DNA of 64,000 nucleotides from Saccopteryx bilineata. Lineage: Eukaryota > Chordata > Mammalia > Chiroptera > Emballonuridae. Positions 1-11,391 of this stretch are shown here, one piece after another. The notes beneath the pieces are model-generated. The model ran no database searches, was not told where the DNA came from, and saw only the letters and a list, made by a program, of their open reading frames with translations. The stretch lies in contig NC_089495.1 of NCBI RefSeq assembly GCF_036850765.1, forward strand, positions 118,195,033 through 118,259,032, read 5' to 3'. A program made the translations under genes and the position numbers. The stretch's first letter is position 1, and each line of letters begins with the position of its first letter.

Positions 1-1495
1 CAAAGAGAATGTTGGGTCCTGAACTGTGGTTCTGTAGGGCGCCTCATATGGCTAAGAAGCAGAATTGCGTGCTGACAGTTTATATCAGCCTGACATAAGC
101 CAAGAGGGCCCACCATTCTCATGAGGAAAGTGGCCGGTGACAAACTGAAGCAAGTAGTGTCCCCTCCAAATTTCCCCTAACCTTCCTCAATTCCTTTGTG
201 TGGTGTGACTGTTGTCTGTCATGGGAGGTATGGAAGGTTCACAGGGGAAACCCACTCCTTTAGCCATGACGGTCAAGAATTTTAAAAAAAGGGATCTTAG
301 GGGATCATGGGGTTATTATGTCCCCAGGGAAACTGAGGACCTTGTGTGAACTAGAATGGCTTGCCTTTGTGATGGGATGGCCAACAGAAGGAAGCTTGGA
401 TAAGTCTGGTTGTACAGAAGGTGTGGCAGGTAGTCACTAGAGATACAGGACACCCTGATCAGTTTCCCTACATAGACACTTGGTTTACACTAGTTTTGCA
501 CCCACCCATTTGGCTTAGAGGTCAGGCTTCTACAGTATTGATAGCAAAGGCAGGGACGCATTCCACCAGATCCGGAGAGCTGCTGCAGCAGCTGAAGTCA
601 GAAATTTTAACCCCTACTGAACCAGAAGAAGCAGTAACTCTGGCTCCCCCACCTTACATGCCAGCAAAGCTTTACCCTTCCAGGCCTGACTCTCTGTCCA
701 CCCCCAAAACTGCTACTGACTCAGGCCAGTCATTGCCAGATTTATCAAGTCCCAGGGTAAGCTTGCCTGAGACCCAGCCGGAGGTGACTCCCACCACCCT
801 GCCAGAACCAGGTCCTAGCTGGGAGGTTACACTAAAAAACAATGTCTGGCATGTAGATGCCTCTGAGAGAAGTAAGAAACAGTGATAAATGAGCAGGGGA
901 ATATAGTGGAACAGCAGGTGCTGGTGTAAAAACCTTTCACCACCACCAACCTCCTCAATTGGAAGCACCACACTCCCTCTTATACAGAAAAGCCTCAGGC
1001 CCTAATAGATCTCGTGCAATCCATGTTCCAGACCCATAATCCTACGTGGGCAGATTGCCATCAATTGCTCCTCACTCTGTTCAACACAGAGGAAAGACAC
1101 CAGATAATATAGGCAGCAACTAAATGGCTACAGAACACCCCTGAAGAACACCAGAATTCTCAGGAATATGTGAGGATCCAGATGCCAGGAGAGGGTCCTA
1201 ATTGGGACCCAAATGAAGAGAAGGGCTTGAGATGGTGCAGGAGATATAGAGAGGCTCTCCTCCAAGGCCTGCAGAAGGGAGGCCAGAGGCCACAAATAAT
1301 AACAAAGTGGCAGAGGCTTTGTAGAGGAAGAATGAAAGTCTGGGTGACTTTTATGACAGACCTACAGGTTCTATATCCCTTTTGACCCAGAGAGTCCAGA
1401 GAACCAAAGAATGGTTAATATGGCCTTTGTCAGCCAGAGTGCAGGAGATATAAAAAAGAAGCTCCAGAAATTAGAAGGCTTTGTGGGAATGAACA
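1..1495 (+). pseudogene. Degraded gammaretrovirus-like (class I ERV) gag
   Basis: This is an old endogenous retrovirus gag, not a host gene. A matrix start is visible at 221 (ATG then GG, as for a myristoylated Gag). After a frame break come the matrix signature 'ELEW', 'GWPTEG' and, near 445-485, 'HPDQFPYI', as in murine-leukaemia-type Gag. A proline-rich stretch (about 640-830) fits the p12 region. From about 950 capsid-like peptides follow, such as 'NPTWADC' and 'FNTEER', ending near 1400-1490 with 'FDPESPEN' and 'KKLQKLEG'. Stops (for example inside the capsid at about 1108) and frame changes break it, so no protein is expected. Bases 1-220 may be its leader. No LTR, pol or env is visible in the window. 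Confidence 0.8.
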
Positions 1496-2400
1496 TACAT
1501 ATTTCCATATACAGATACAATAAACAATCTTATAAGCACAAATAATAGCAAAATTTAACAAAAACAATTAGAAAGTGGTGAGCTTTTAGCCTTTGTTTTT
1601 AATATAATTAAATTGCAAGCTTATGCAATTTGTTTTAATAATGGCAGCATTTAACTTCCAGCTCATTAACTCCGCATATGTTAACAACTGGCTCTCATCA
1701 TTCAGTTCTAGCATACCCTTGACTGCCCGTTTTACAAATGGAAAAACTGAATCTCAGGGAGGCTGTCACTACCTAACCCTGGTCACACAGGGCAGGGCCA
1801 CCAAGTCTAATTCCAATCCTCTTCCCTCCGTTATGCCTCTCTTGAGAATGTAGCTGGTGATCTACCCACACATCAACACCCAAACACCTTACTGTGAATG
1901 GGTGTATCTTTCCTTTTCCAATAGGTGAAATGGAAAACCTGACCAGGGGAGGAGGAAGGAAAAACCTGAGACAACCAGTACCTGACAGTGTGTCCGGGAC
2001 ATAGCAACACCTGCTCCCGTCTGGGATTTGGCTATTAGCAACTGCACAACTGCACATCTGGTAGAGACAACAGATCATCCACTGTTTTCTAAACTTCTGC
2101 GGTTCAGTGTGTCCTTTCACACATGTTCAGTGTATTTAATGAAAACGTCATTTAAGACTTACCTTAGAGGATTAACAATTAAGTTCCCAGGGAAGAAAAA
2201 CAAATGTATCAAGAGTAACTCATTTATTTAGCTTTCAACAGGAGCCCAGCGTTTTCTGGTGGGCCGTCCTGCCGTCACGGACTGCTAACCACCTGGTGGT
2301 GCCAGGTGTGACACTACCACCTGCCGGCTTCGCATCTGTTTCAGGCAGTTGGCGCCATAATATCACAACAGTCAGTGTCCTAACGCCACCAGGCTCGAGC
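1496..2400. other. RFXAP upstream flank with a MIR-like SINE
   Basis: No gene is seen here. Around 1700-1850 the order 'CCCGTTTTACAAATGG', 'GAGGCTGTCACTACC' and 'GGTCACACAGGGCAG' matches the core of an old MIR SINE on the + strand. The rest is unremarkable AT-rich sequence until GC content rises after about 2240. Confidence 0.5.
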
Positions 2401-3370
2401 TCGCTCAGGAGCGACCTTCATTTACACAGTTCCAGTACAAAAGTGCTTTGTGACGTTTCGGAGTAGGTTCCACCAAGAACACGTTACCGCTTCCAGCAGC
2501 GCTGAAGGGGCGCGCGACCCGCGCTTGCGCAGTCAGTCCGCCGCTTGGCTCCGCCCCTCAGAGACGCCCGTTCCGGGTCGGGCATCTGCGTATAGACGCT
2601 CACGCGCGTCGTGCGCCAGCCGCCCAGGCGCAGTGGGGGGCGCCGTCGCGGGTCCGAGCGTTCCCCCTGTCGCCGTATCTGGAGTTTGGTTTGCCAGGTG
2701 ACGTTGGGCTCCGAGGGTGCTAGAAGGCTGGGGTCGGGGCCCTCACCCGGTCTCAGCATCACGGAGCTGCAGGGTGTGAACGAGGCTCCCGGGGCCCCCG
2801 CCGCCGCTCCGGGCGCGGCCGTGGCTGCGGTCCCGGCCCCAGTTCCGGCCTCGGCCTCGGCCGCGGCCTCGCAGTTCACGCTGCTGCTGATGCGCCCCTG
2901 TGGCGGGCAGGACGACGCGGCGGCCGAGGTCGCGCGGCGGCCGGCTCCGGGCCTGGGGGGCGGTGCCAAGGCAGCCCAGCCTGTCCGGTACGTGTGTGAA
3001 GTCGGGGATGGGGAGGAAGAGGCTGGCGAAGACGAGGCGGACCTGCTGGATACCTCGGACCCCCCGGGGGGAGGCGAGAGCACGGCCAGCTTGGAGGATC
3101 TGGAGGACGAGGAGGCCCACTCCGGGGGCGAGGGCGGCAGCGGGGGCGCCCGCAGGCGGGGCAGCGGTGGGGGCGGCATGAGCAAGACCTGCACATACGA
3201 GGGCTGCAGCGAAACCACCAGCCAGGTGGCCAAGCAGCGCAAGCCGTGGATGTGCAAGAAGCACCGCAACAAGATGTACAAGGATAAGTACAAGAAGAAG
3301 AAGAGCGACCAGGCCCTGAACTGCGGCGGAGCCGCCCCAGCTGGCAGCGCGGGAAATGTCAAACTGGAGG
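2400..3370 (+). promoter_or_regulatory. RFXAP: CpG island promoter of RFXAP
   Basis: From about 2400 the sequence turns GC-rich with many CpGs, and it stays so through coding exon 1. This is the usual housekeeping promoter type. TGACG elements resembling half CRE/ATF sites occur at about 2451 and 2700, and GC boxes (for example CCGCCCCTC at about 2551) are present. No TATA box is evident. The transcription start cannot be fixed from sequence alone. No ATG occurs between 2400 and 2889. Confidence 0.65.
2761..3369 (+). CDS. RFXAP: RFXAP coding exon 1 (regulatory factor X-associated protein)
   Basis: RFXAP is a nuclear subunit of the RFX complex (RFX5, RFXANK, RFXAP). The complex binds the X box of MHC class II promoters and recruits CIITA. 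This exon gives residues 1-203 of a 275-residue product (human about 272). It shows an Ala/Pro-rich N-terminus, acidic stretches ('GEEEAGEDEADLLDTSD', 'EDLEDEEAHSGGEG'), a Cys/His cluster (C144, C149, C165, H168) and a basic nuclear-localisation-like tract ('KQRKPWMCKKHRNK', 'YKKKK'). The donor is GAG|GTATCG, phase 0. I set the start by alignment to the human protein: the residue matching human Met1 is ACG at 2761, with A at -3 and G at +4. The frame is open upstream to a TAG at 2593 but contains no ATG. The first in-frame ATG is at 2890 (residue 44) in weak context. Identity is certain; the start is not. Confidence 0.93.
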
Positions 3371-4215
3371 TATCGGACCTGCACTGGGGTCTTGGGGATG
3401 TGAGTTTGGGAAGAAGCAACCCCATTCTTGCGCTCGCCTACCAGCCAGGTCGCTATGGCTGACTTGAGGCTGAGAGTTAGTGTTTGCCCTAAACTAGTTT
3501 GTACAAACATGGGCAAGGCCATAACAGTTCTGTTGCATCCTTGGGATAAATGGATAAATTTCAATGAAAATGATGTTGCACATCAGAACACCTGTCTTTT
3601 CAAAGATCTGAGATATGGACTGGAGGGACAGATAGTAAATGATTGATCCTGTTCATCAGTGAAGGAGCAGGCAGAGACTTAGGAACCCAGATGAAATTGA
3701 TACCCTTAGAACCCTCTTCTCACTACCCTTTTTCTTAGGGTACCTCTTACCCTCCTGGAGGAAAAGAATTGAGTAGTAATGGAGTATAAGCCGCGGAAGA
3801 TTTTTGGAGTGTTTGCATTGAGCTATGTTGACAGTTAAAGCCAGTGCTCTGGAGTTGGACTTGTGACTGCAAATCTGCGTGCTATCATTTGCTGGCCATG
3901 TGCCCTTGAACGCATTATTAAATTCTTAAAGCTTAAGCTTCTTCATCTCTAAAACGAGTATTAAAATAGTACCTGGTTCATAATTTTGATATGTGAAGTA
4001 TTCCCTGTTGAGTGTTCACAGTGTCCAACAGATAATAAAAGGAAGTCTTAGCCATTAACATGGTCATTTTTAGTGGTTACAGATAAGCAGATACTTTAGC
4101 CAGTGTCTTTTCCTACTTTTAATAAAAGCTATAATTCTTAAATGCAGGGAAGAATAAAGTTTTGTTAAAAGTGATCCAGAAAATAACTTTTATAACTGAA
4201 AGCTGTCCTAGGATT
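3371..4215. other. RFXAP intron 1, 5' part
   Basis: I see ordinary intronic sequence with no gene or clear repeat. The exon 1 shadow frame running to 3646 on the + strand has no recognisable protein. Confidence 0.6.
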
Positions 4216-4217
4216 TA

Positions 4218-4815
4218 CAGTGTGTCTGTAAAGTCATGGTGCACTTTTGACTGGTCTCAGGAAAGCAACAAAAGACGATAGAAATGTGAAATCTGCACCA
4301 AATAAAAGGAAAACCCTCCCAGTTTCTGTAGGATGATGTGGCAGCATGTGCACATGTGCAGATGATGACGTAACACCATGTATACCGCGGAGCAGCCCAC
4401 GGCCATGCCAGTCAAGATGTGGACGGTACAGAGGAAAGTTCAGTGTGTTCTGTGGCTCGCTAAATTCGAATCCGTGACCAAAATGCAACGTGAATATCGG
4501 CGCGTTTATAACGAAGCGCCATCACATAGGAATAACATTACTCAGTGGGATAAGCAGTTGAAGGAAACCAGCAGTTTGGTGGAGAAACCCCATTCTGATA
4601 GGTCATCAGTCAGTGACGAGTCTGTAGAGGCTATATGGGATAGCTACCTAAGGAGCCCTAAAAAAATCTGTGCGTGAGCCCACATTGAACTGCACTGAAT
4701 AGGTATGAAACTGGGAGAGTTTTCCTTTTATTTGGTGCAGATTTCACATTTCTATCGTCTTTTGTTGCTTTCCTGTGACCGGTCAAAAGTGCACCATGAC
4801 TTTACAGACACACTG
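4218..4815 (+). mobile_element. Mariner-like element, internally deleted, with long TIRs
   Basis: A 598-bp Tc1/mariner-type element is flanked by the TA target duplication (4216-4217 and 4816-4817). Its termini begin CAGTGTGTCTGTAAAGTCAT and are inverted copies for roughly 108 bp with only about three mismatches. Between them, 4378-4677 encodes about 99 residues with the helix-turn-helix pattern of mariner transposase N-termini ('KFESVTKMQREYRRVYNEAP', 'ITQWDKQLKETSS', 'SDESVEAIW'). No catalytic DDE/D domain is present, so it cannot move alone. The near-identical arms argue for recent activity. Confidence 0.88.
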
Positions 4816-4817
4816 TA

Positions 4818-6082
4818 TTTTAAAAGTCTTTAAATTTCCTAGTTTTTGACTAGAGTTGGATGACAGCTGCCTCATTGCTCAAATTTTAGACTTTGTAATT
4901 TTTTTTTACAAATGTAATGTTCTATATTTCTAACATCTGTAGTCACGAACATGTCCCACTTAATTCACACTGATTAGGGTCTTCTGAGTGACATTTCATT
5001 CTGTTTTGTTCCATTGAGTCCTAATCTGTTTAGGGTGAAAGTACTTCTTTGAGATTTTGATGAAACCTAATGCATGCTTTCCCCAGAAAATATGAACATA
5101 TGTAGGTATTTAATTTTGCCTACATATTCATGGAGTTCAGGGCCCCTGTGAATCTTAGGTGTAAAAGCCCCTTTTACTATATTTTACCAAGTCTTGGATT
5201 ACAGGGAATTATGGAAATATCTCACTTATTGCAGAGTGAAAGTTAGTAAGGGGGGTTGTTTCTTTGTATATTCCAAAGTTACCTGTTCACTTTACAGTTC
5301 ATTAAAGAGAGAGAAGATAATCTTTTCAAGAAAAGGAAGTTATTACCTATAGCTACTTCATTTTTTTTAATAGCCCAGCATTTCCACCTACAATTTGAGG
5401 AAAATGTGTAAGATAAAATAATACTGAGTTAAGCCTCACCACCCAGGAAAAGAACCTTAATAATGTTCCTATCCTAAAATAATTTGCATGATAATTTAGG
5501 GAAGAGAATTAATTGCTGTAAGCAAGGGATAATAGCATGCTATACAATTTATCTTATATTATGGAACGCTTCACCAGTTGAAGAGATTTCAGGAACTGTA
5601 TGTCTTTATCTTTGTTGAACTGAGTATAAAGAAGATACCAGTGATGGTTGGATGCAACAAGGGCCAGTTATGCTTTAATGGTAGAGAGGAGGATGGATCA
5701 TTGTAGGCAGAGATGCTCTGGGAAGGCTTTCTATGAAGAGAGGGCTCAATTTCTAGATGGCATATTTTTATATTGAAAACAGCTTACAAACAACTCTTGG
5801 TTCCCCCAACATCACTTCTGCCCAACTGTTATTTTTAAGACCCTTCAAGAGACTGAAGATCCCAGGTTGGAAATAGAGGGAGAGGGAGTGAGGAGTGGTT
5901 ATAGCAAATTAACTGTCAACACTTTGCCTATGATTTATTGAGGGACTTTCCCAAAGAACCAACAGGTACTAGACAAGAAGGAAGAGAATCAAAGACCAGT
6001 TTACTTGATCATTGAAATGCTTGTAAATACCATTACTGTGTTAAATGTTAATCCTATTTGCATTGTTTATCATTTATCCCAG
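4818..6082. other. RFXAP intron 1, 3' part
   Basis: No coding potential or confident repeat was recognised before the exon 2 acceptor. Confidence 0.55.
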
Positions 6083-6190
6083 GAAAGTGCAGATAATATA
6101 CTCTCCATTGTTAAACAAAGAACTGGAGCTTTTGGGGATCGACCTGCAAGACCTACACTTTTAGAACAAGTGTTAAATCAGAAAAGACTG
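6083..6190 (+). CDS. RFXAP: RFXAP coding exon 2
   Basis: This 108-bp, phase 0-0 exon encodes residues 204-239, from 'ESADNILSIVKQ' to 'EQVLNQKRL'. It is nearly identical to human RFXAP as I know it (one visible change, 'TGAFGDR' for 'TGSFGDR'). The acceptor is TTTATCCCAG|GAA and the donor CTG|GTGAGT. It belongs to the conserved C-terminal half that contacts RFXANK and is needed for complex assembly. Confidence 0.95.
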
Positions 6191-6489
6191 GTGAGTATCT
6201 GTAAAGTAGTTACAAATCAATTAACAAAAGCTTTTTTGCTATAAATGGAAAATTTAGATTTTTGAGATTTTAAAAATTGTAAAACTGGTCATGAGAATTG
6301 AATTTTGCCTGTACTGAGACACTGGAATCCCATACTGCCAGGACCATATGAGCAGGAATATTTTTAATCCTGTGTCCTTGTTGCCTAAACCTGAAGAGCC
6401 GAGCAAGATGGAATTTTAAGATGGACTCCTTGTACGGACTTCTTGAGGTTTGTGCAGTAGTGTTTTAATGGTATTGACCAACATTTAAT

Positions 6490-7420
6490 AAGGATCTTTC
6501 TCATAAATTTGATAGAATGTATCAAAACTCAGGAGAGATTACTCAATAAACACTGGAATAATTGGATAAGAATTTAAGGACAAATTCCTGATAAAGATTT
6601 TTAAAATTTAAAAAATAGAATTGGGACTTTATCTCAGAAATCTGGAATAAGTATTTTTAGTTTAAAAGAAATAGACAAAGGTTTAAAGAATATGAATTTG
6701 ACTACATACAAGTGAATGCTAAAGTAAAAAATGGTGGTAAAAATAAAAATGCAAACTTCAAAATAACAGGAAAAATATTTGCAGCAAATATAAAAGAACT
6801 ATGGTTAATGTTTTTACTACATAAAATATAAATTGCTGAGGAAAAAAATTGGTCCAATACATTGTAAAAGATATAACGAGAAAAAAGAAAAACAGCAGAA
6901 ATACTACCATGAAATGATATGGAAAGTTATGCAGTATCCCTGTATTAATAACACACTAAACAATAACAGTAAATGAAAATAAATTAGATGATAGCACAGA
7001 GATACTGAGGGTTCCGTGAAATCGGCCGTCACTCTGTTCTGTTTATGGCATCCTATGCTAGCACAACATTTCTAGAATGCATTTGGGCACTATGAGTCTC
7101 TTAAATGATCAGCGCCTTTGACTCAGAAATCATACTGTGAAGACAGTCAGAAAATAAATCCTAAATATAAAGTTAAGCATAAAGATGTTGCCAGGAATGT
7201 ATTTATCACAGGTTGTAAAGCAGCAGTATAAACAGCCTAAGTGTTCAGTAGTTTCATAACTGCTGAGAAGACTGGTGTACATTTACTTTATAAAAAAAAA
7301 TATTGGGTAGTCTTTACAACTAAGTTTTCAATAAAACTAACAAATAGAAAACATACTATGCTATAATGTTACATTTTAAAATCAGCATTTAGTAATAGTA
7401 TTTCTACTTTATTCACTTTA
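6490..7420 (+). mobile_element. Ancient L1 (L1M) 3' remnant
   Basis: This is A-rich, heavily mutated sequence with old L1 3'-end phrases, for example at 7200-7240 'GGTTGTAAAGCAGCAGTATA' followed by 'ACAGCCTAAGTGTTCAG'. No open frame remains. Confidence 0.5.
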
Positions 7421-7529
7421 TTTTTTCCACTTTATTGGAGCCAAAGTTTTTTAAAATTTATTGTGTTTACATAGATTCTAGTGTCACCCCGAATGCATCC
7501 CCCAGAGTTTTTTCTTCATCAATTTTTTT

Positions 7530-7755
7530 GCTGTATGGATGGACCAGGAGAGCATTCTTCTTAGTGAAATAAGCCAGACAGAGAAAGACAAACACTATAT
7601 GATTTCACTTGTATGTGGAATCTAATGAACAAAGTAAACTAACAAGCAAAATAGAAATAGACTCATAGATACAAAGAACAGACTGGTGTCAGAGGGGACA
7701 GAGATTGGAAAGCTGGCTGAAAAAGGCTGGGAATTGAGCAAAGAAAAAAAAGAAA
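7530..7755 (+). mobile_element. L1 3'-end fragment
   Basis: The text 'TTCTTAGTGAAATAAGCCAG' through 'TATGATTTCACTTGTATGTG' is the typical end of mammalian L1 ORF2 plus the start of the 3' UTR. It is 5'-truncated. Confidence 0.7.
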
Positions 7756-7756
7756 G

Positions 7757-8065
7757 CTCACAGGAGAAGCGCCCATCTGCTTCTCCATCCCTCCCCCTTT
7801 CCTTCCTCTCTGTCTCTTTCTTCTCCTCCTGCAGCCAAGGCTCCATTGGAGCAAAGTTGGCCCGGGCGCTGAGGATGGCTCTATGGCCTCTGCCTCAGGC
7901 ACTAGAATGGCTCTGGTTGCAGCAGAGCATCACCCCCTGGTGGGCGTGCCGGGTGGATACCGGTCGGGTGCATGCCTGGATACCGGTCGGGTGCATGCCG
8001 GGGTCTGACTGCCTCCCAGTTTCCAACTTCAGAAAGATACAAAAAAAAAAAAAAAAAAAAAAAAG
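7757..8065 (+). mobile_element. Ves/Rhin-type SINE, 5'-truncated
   Basis: It begins inside the SINE body ('CAGGAGAAGCGCCCATCTGC') and runs to the A-tail at about 8041-8064. A 27-bp unit carrying GGATACCGGTCGGGTGCATG is duplicated at about 7955-7999. Confidence 0.85.
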
Positions 8066-8189
8066 AAACCTCAGACACAGACAGCAGTGTCTCTATCACT
8101 TAAAAAAATGAGTAACAAAAGGTATTGGTAATTTGAGAGCAGTTATTTTTTTCGAATTTTGGTAATGTACCTGTCCCTACTCAATACTT

Positions 8190-8229
8190 ACACACGCACG
8201 CGCTCGCGCACACACACACGCACACACAT
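8190..8229. repeat. (CA)n/(CG)-type microsatellite
   Basis: Alternating CA with CG interruptions (ACACGCACGCGCTCGCGCAC and on). A second alternating purine-pyrimidine run, (TA)n(TG)n, lies at about 8415-8450. Confidence 0.85.
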
Positions 8230-8731
8230 TTTTATTTCTTCAGAAAGACTTAGTAGGCTCATGGGAGAAATTTGAATTCCATGATGGGTCTTAAATTTAT
8301 TTCCAGACTGCCAATTACCTGCCATTCACAAGTGGCCTCTTTTCATTTCCTTGTTTTTCTTGCTGTAATCCTGGGCCAGTGCTATTGGCTGTTTACTCTT
8401 ATATTATAGTTTATGTATATATATATGTGTGTGTGTGTGTGTGCGTGCGCACTAACATGTCATATACAGCATTTCCTTTGTCTGCAGTCACCAATAAGGT
8501 CAGGTTTCACCCTCTCTTTTTAGATTTTAGTATTTTGATGTGTGATGTCAAATTTTATTAGTTTACAGTTGAATTGCAGTGTACTGGATCAAATATGAAT
8601 TTAATTTAGGCCTGTTTTATTTTCTAAGCATATTGTTTCTTGTGTAGGGACATACCAGAATAATGTCATAGCATGAATATACTCTAATCCCATAAGGATA
8701 ATGCTATTAATACATGTTTTTTCTTTTTAAG

Positions 8732-8842
8732 TCATTATTACGAAGCCCAGAAGTGGTGCAGTTTTTACAGAAACAACAACAACTACTGAATCAGCAAGTT
8801 TTGGAGCAAAGACAGCAGCAGTTTTCAGGAGCGTCGGTGTGA
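8732..8842 (+). CDS. RFXAP: RFXAP terminal coding exon
   Basis: The acceptor is TTTTTAAG|TCA. The exon encodes residues 240-275 and stops with TGA at 8840. It is the glutamine-rich C-terminal helix region ('QFLQKQQQLLNQQ', 'EQRQQQF') within the RFXANK-binding segment. The last residues are 'SGASV' where human ends 'PGTSM', so the extreme C-terminus differs. The three exons join in frame (609+108+111 nt). Confidence 0.95.
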   Translation, partial: SLLRSPEVVQFLQKQQQLLNQQVLEQRQQQFSGASV

Positions 8843-10175
8843 TAGAATTTATTACGAAGCTCTACGTGGTTTTTTATGTTATTGTAATAGACAAAGATAT
8901 TTTAATACTAAGATAAGTGGGGTAAGATATGCCAGTAGAATATAAAAATTTTGGGCATAAACAAGGATTGTACTTTGTGCATCTGATCCTTTCAGATCAC
9001 CATATATTTGAAGAAATCAGCTTATCTTTCCAAAATAACATTTAATTGCAATGTATTTTAAACAAAATGTTCTTCAGTCATTGTTGCTGAAGATTATGAA
9101 GTAGTTACTTTCTGTGGAAGTTATAAAGTTAATTGACATTAATCTTGGATCATCTAGGTCAGTGGTCCTCATCACGGGACAGTTGGAAATGTATGGGTAT
9201 GTTTTTTAGTTGTCACAGTGGCCGTGAAGCTGCTGGCTTTTAGTGAATAGGCAAGGAATGCCAGATGTTCTGCAGTATCGGGAATGGCCCCACACAACTA
9301 AGCATTTCCTTACAATGCCAGTCATGTTCCTCTTAGGAAACATCGCTAAGCTGCTTGGGACTATAAAATGTAGTGGGGGCACTTAGAATTGGGTTCTCAT
9401 AATAACCTTTTTTTTTTTTGCAGTTAAGGCTGGAGCTATCAAGAGGTAAGCATGCTTTACAGGTATAGGGAAGTTAAATTGGTAAATATCTGAAATTAGG
9501 GTGTGCATCTGTTTTCAGAAATGTGCTTGTAAAACTCGGGAGAGGGATTCACTAAGTACACTGGAATGACTGCATCTCCTAAAGGTGGCGTCTCTTCTCC
9601 ACGTTACCTATTAGCGTTGATCTCTTTCAAGGCACTGTTGTGTGTTGAATTTGTGAACAGTATAGATGTATCTCATCGCACCAGTTTAAAGGCAAAATTA
9701 TTTTTTTAATACTCATTTCTTTTTCAAAAAAAGATTTCCAAAATAACAACATTCCAGTATTTTGTTAATATTTTTCAAAATTGAGCTATTTTAAGACTGT
9801 TATTCCTAAGTGATGTTCAGTGATGGGTAATCTAGATAGATACTTTTCTTGTATTTTCTCCTAGGAAAACTTAAAAGGCAAACCTATCAATAAGAGTAAC
9901 AAATCAAAGAAAAAGTCTTTTCGTTTTTATGTGCCTTATACCTGTATCTGTTGAAAAACACTTTTACTAAAATTATCCATTAAAGTCCATTTGTTGACAT
10001 TTGAGTCATCTGATTCACTTACTCTACTCTGTGGTTGCTTCACACTGGACACAGAGGAATTCATTTGCGGTTGTTATTGTTACTTGTTCTCTAGCTTATG
10101 GTGTTAGGAGCTTTATTGAATCCCTATAGAGTAAGTTAACATCTTTGGCAAAAAATAAAGAAATCAACTGTGCCT
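8843..10175 (+). other. RFXAP: Probable RFXAP 3' UTR
   Basis: This is non-coding sequence after the RFXAP stop. An AATAAA at 10154-10159 could mark the 3' end. Transcript data would be needed to confirm this. A MER5A-like hAT remnant lies inside (about 9161-9360). Confidence 0.4.
9161..9360 (+). mobile_element. MER5A-like hAT-Charlie MITE
   Basis: It begins 'GTCAGTGGTCCTCATCACGG' and continues 'TTTAGTTGTCACAGTGG' and 'GATGTTCTGCAGTATC'. This matches the layout of MER5A, an old non-autonomous hAT family. It lies in the probable RFXAP 3' UTR. Confidence 0.6.
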
Positions 10176-11170
10176 CTTTAAGTGGAATAGAAATAACAGG
10201 CAAGGAAGGAACTAGGCCAATGAGAGGGGTGTTTGTGTGTTGAGCAGGGCCTGCTTGGTTGTGTTATAGTTGTCCAACTTGTGGATTCAAGGGGAGAACT
10301 AAAGGAGTCTTCTCACCTTGCTACGATGCGACATTACGCCCGTATGATGTTCTCAATAACGTTTTTTCTGCAGCTTGCTTTTTTGTAAGAATGTGGTATA
10401 TAATAACACAAAATATGTGCCAGTTGACTGGTCAAGAGTAGGCCACTAGTAAAATCTTGGGGAATCAAAAGTTCTATGTGAATTTCTGACTGCATGGGAT
10501 CAGTGCCCCTTACTCCCCACATTGCTCAAGGGTCAGCTATATTTCCAAACTAAACCATAAGCCGCTCCTCTCATTCCTACTAGCTGCAGCATAGGCAGTA
10601 GATATGCAGTTGGAGACTTAGTTATTTTTATTTTGAAGAGGAGGAATTAAATCTTCACTGACTTTTAAAATGGAGAATTGGAAACAAATACCATTTCTGC
10701 CTTTATAATGTGAACCCAAATGCCTTTCTCAACAAATAGCTGGGAAATGATGAGCATGAAGACAGAATCCTTGCCCGTACAGAGCTCCCACCTTGGTAGA
10801 GACACGGACAAGTAAACGTGGTAAGGAATGAATAACTGATGATTGATGAGCACAGTTTATGATGGGAGCACAGAGAACAAGCGCCGAACCTTGCTTAGGA
10901 ATGTCTGGAATGACTTTCTGAGGGAACTGATGGGAAGAAGTTGGATCAGCCCAGAAGCCTTCCTGTGTACCCACCCAGGGCCTGATGGAGATGTCATTCC
11001 TTGGTGCCCAGCCACCTGTTCATCCTCCCCTACATACATAGTAAGCTTCTTATGGCAGAAATTGTGTTGTCATTGTTATCTACAGCATTTACCTATTAGT
11101 ACCTGATGCATAAAAACCATCTGATAAGTGAATATGTGGAACTTTCCAGGGTGATGAGAAGACTCCTTCT
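10176..11170. other. Intergenic sequence between the convergent genes
   Basis: No gene was recognised. An L2/MIR-like tail may be present at about 11040-11130 ('CATTTACCTATTAGTACCTG'), with low confidence. Confidence 0.4.
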
Positions 11171-11199
11171 CCAAGATGGAATAATGTTCTTTGTTTGTG

Positions 11200-11391
11200 T
11201 GTTGTTTTTTTTTAATTTACCCATTTTAGAGAGGAGAGAGAGAGAGTGTGTGTGAGAGAGAGAAAGGGGGGAGAAGCAGGAAACATCAACTCCCATATGT
11301 GCCTTGACCAGACAAGCCCCAGGTTTTGAACCGGCGACCTCAGCATTTCCAGGTTGACGCTTTAGCCACTGTGCCACCACAGGTCAGGCCA
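11200..11391 (-). mobile_element. Ves-type SINE with target-site duplication
   Basis: On the - strand it reads GCCTGACCTGTGGTGGCACA from the tRNA-like head, followed by a purine-pyrimidine (CT)n tail. It is flanked by CAAGATGGAATAATGTT at about 11172 and again at about 11391, a clear target-site duplication. Confidence 0.9.

Noticed and set aside
2484..3564. Long antisense frames (313 and 273 codons) opposite RFXAP exon 1
   Set aside because: GC-rich shadow frames of a real exon; no recognisable domain.
7686..8111. Open frame of 141 codons on the + strand
   Set aside because: It lies in an L1 end and a SINE; the same peptide patterns recur in every Ves/Rhin SINE copy.
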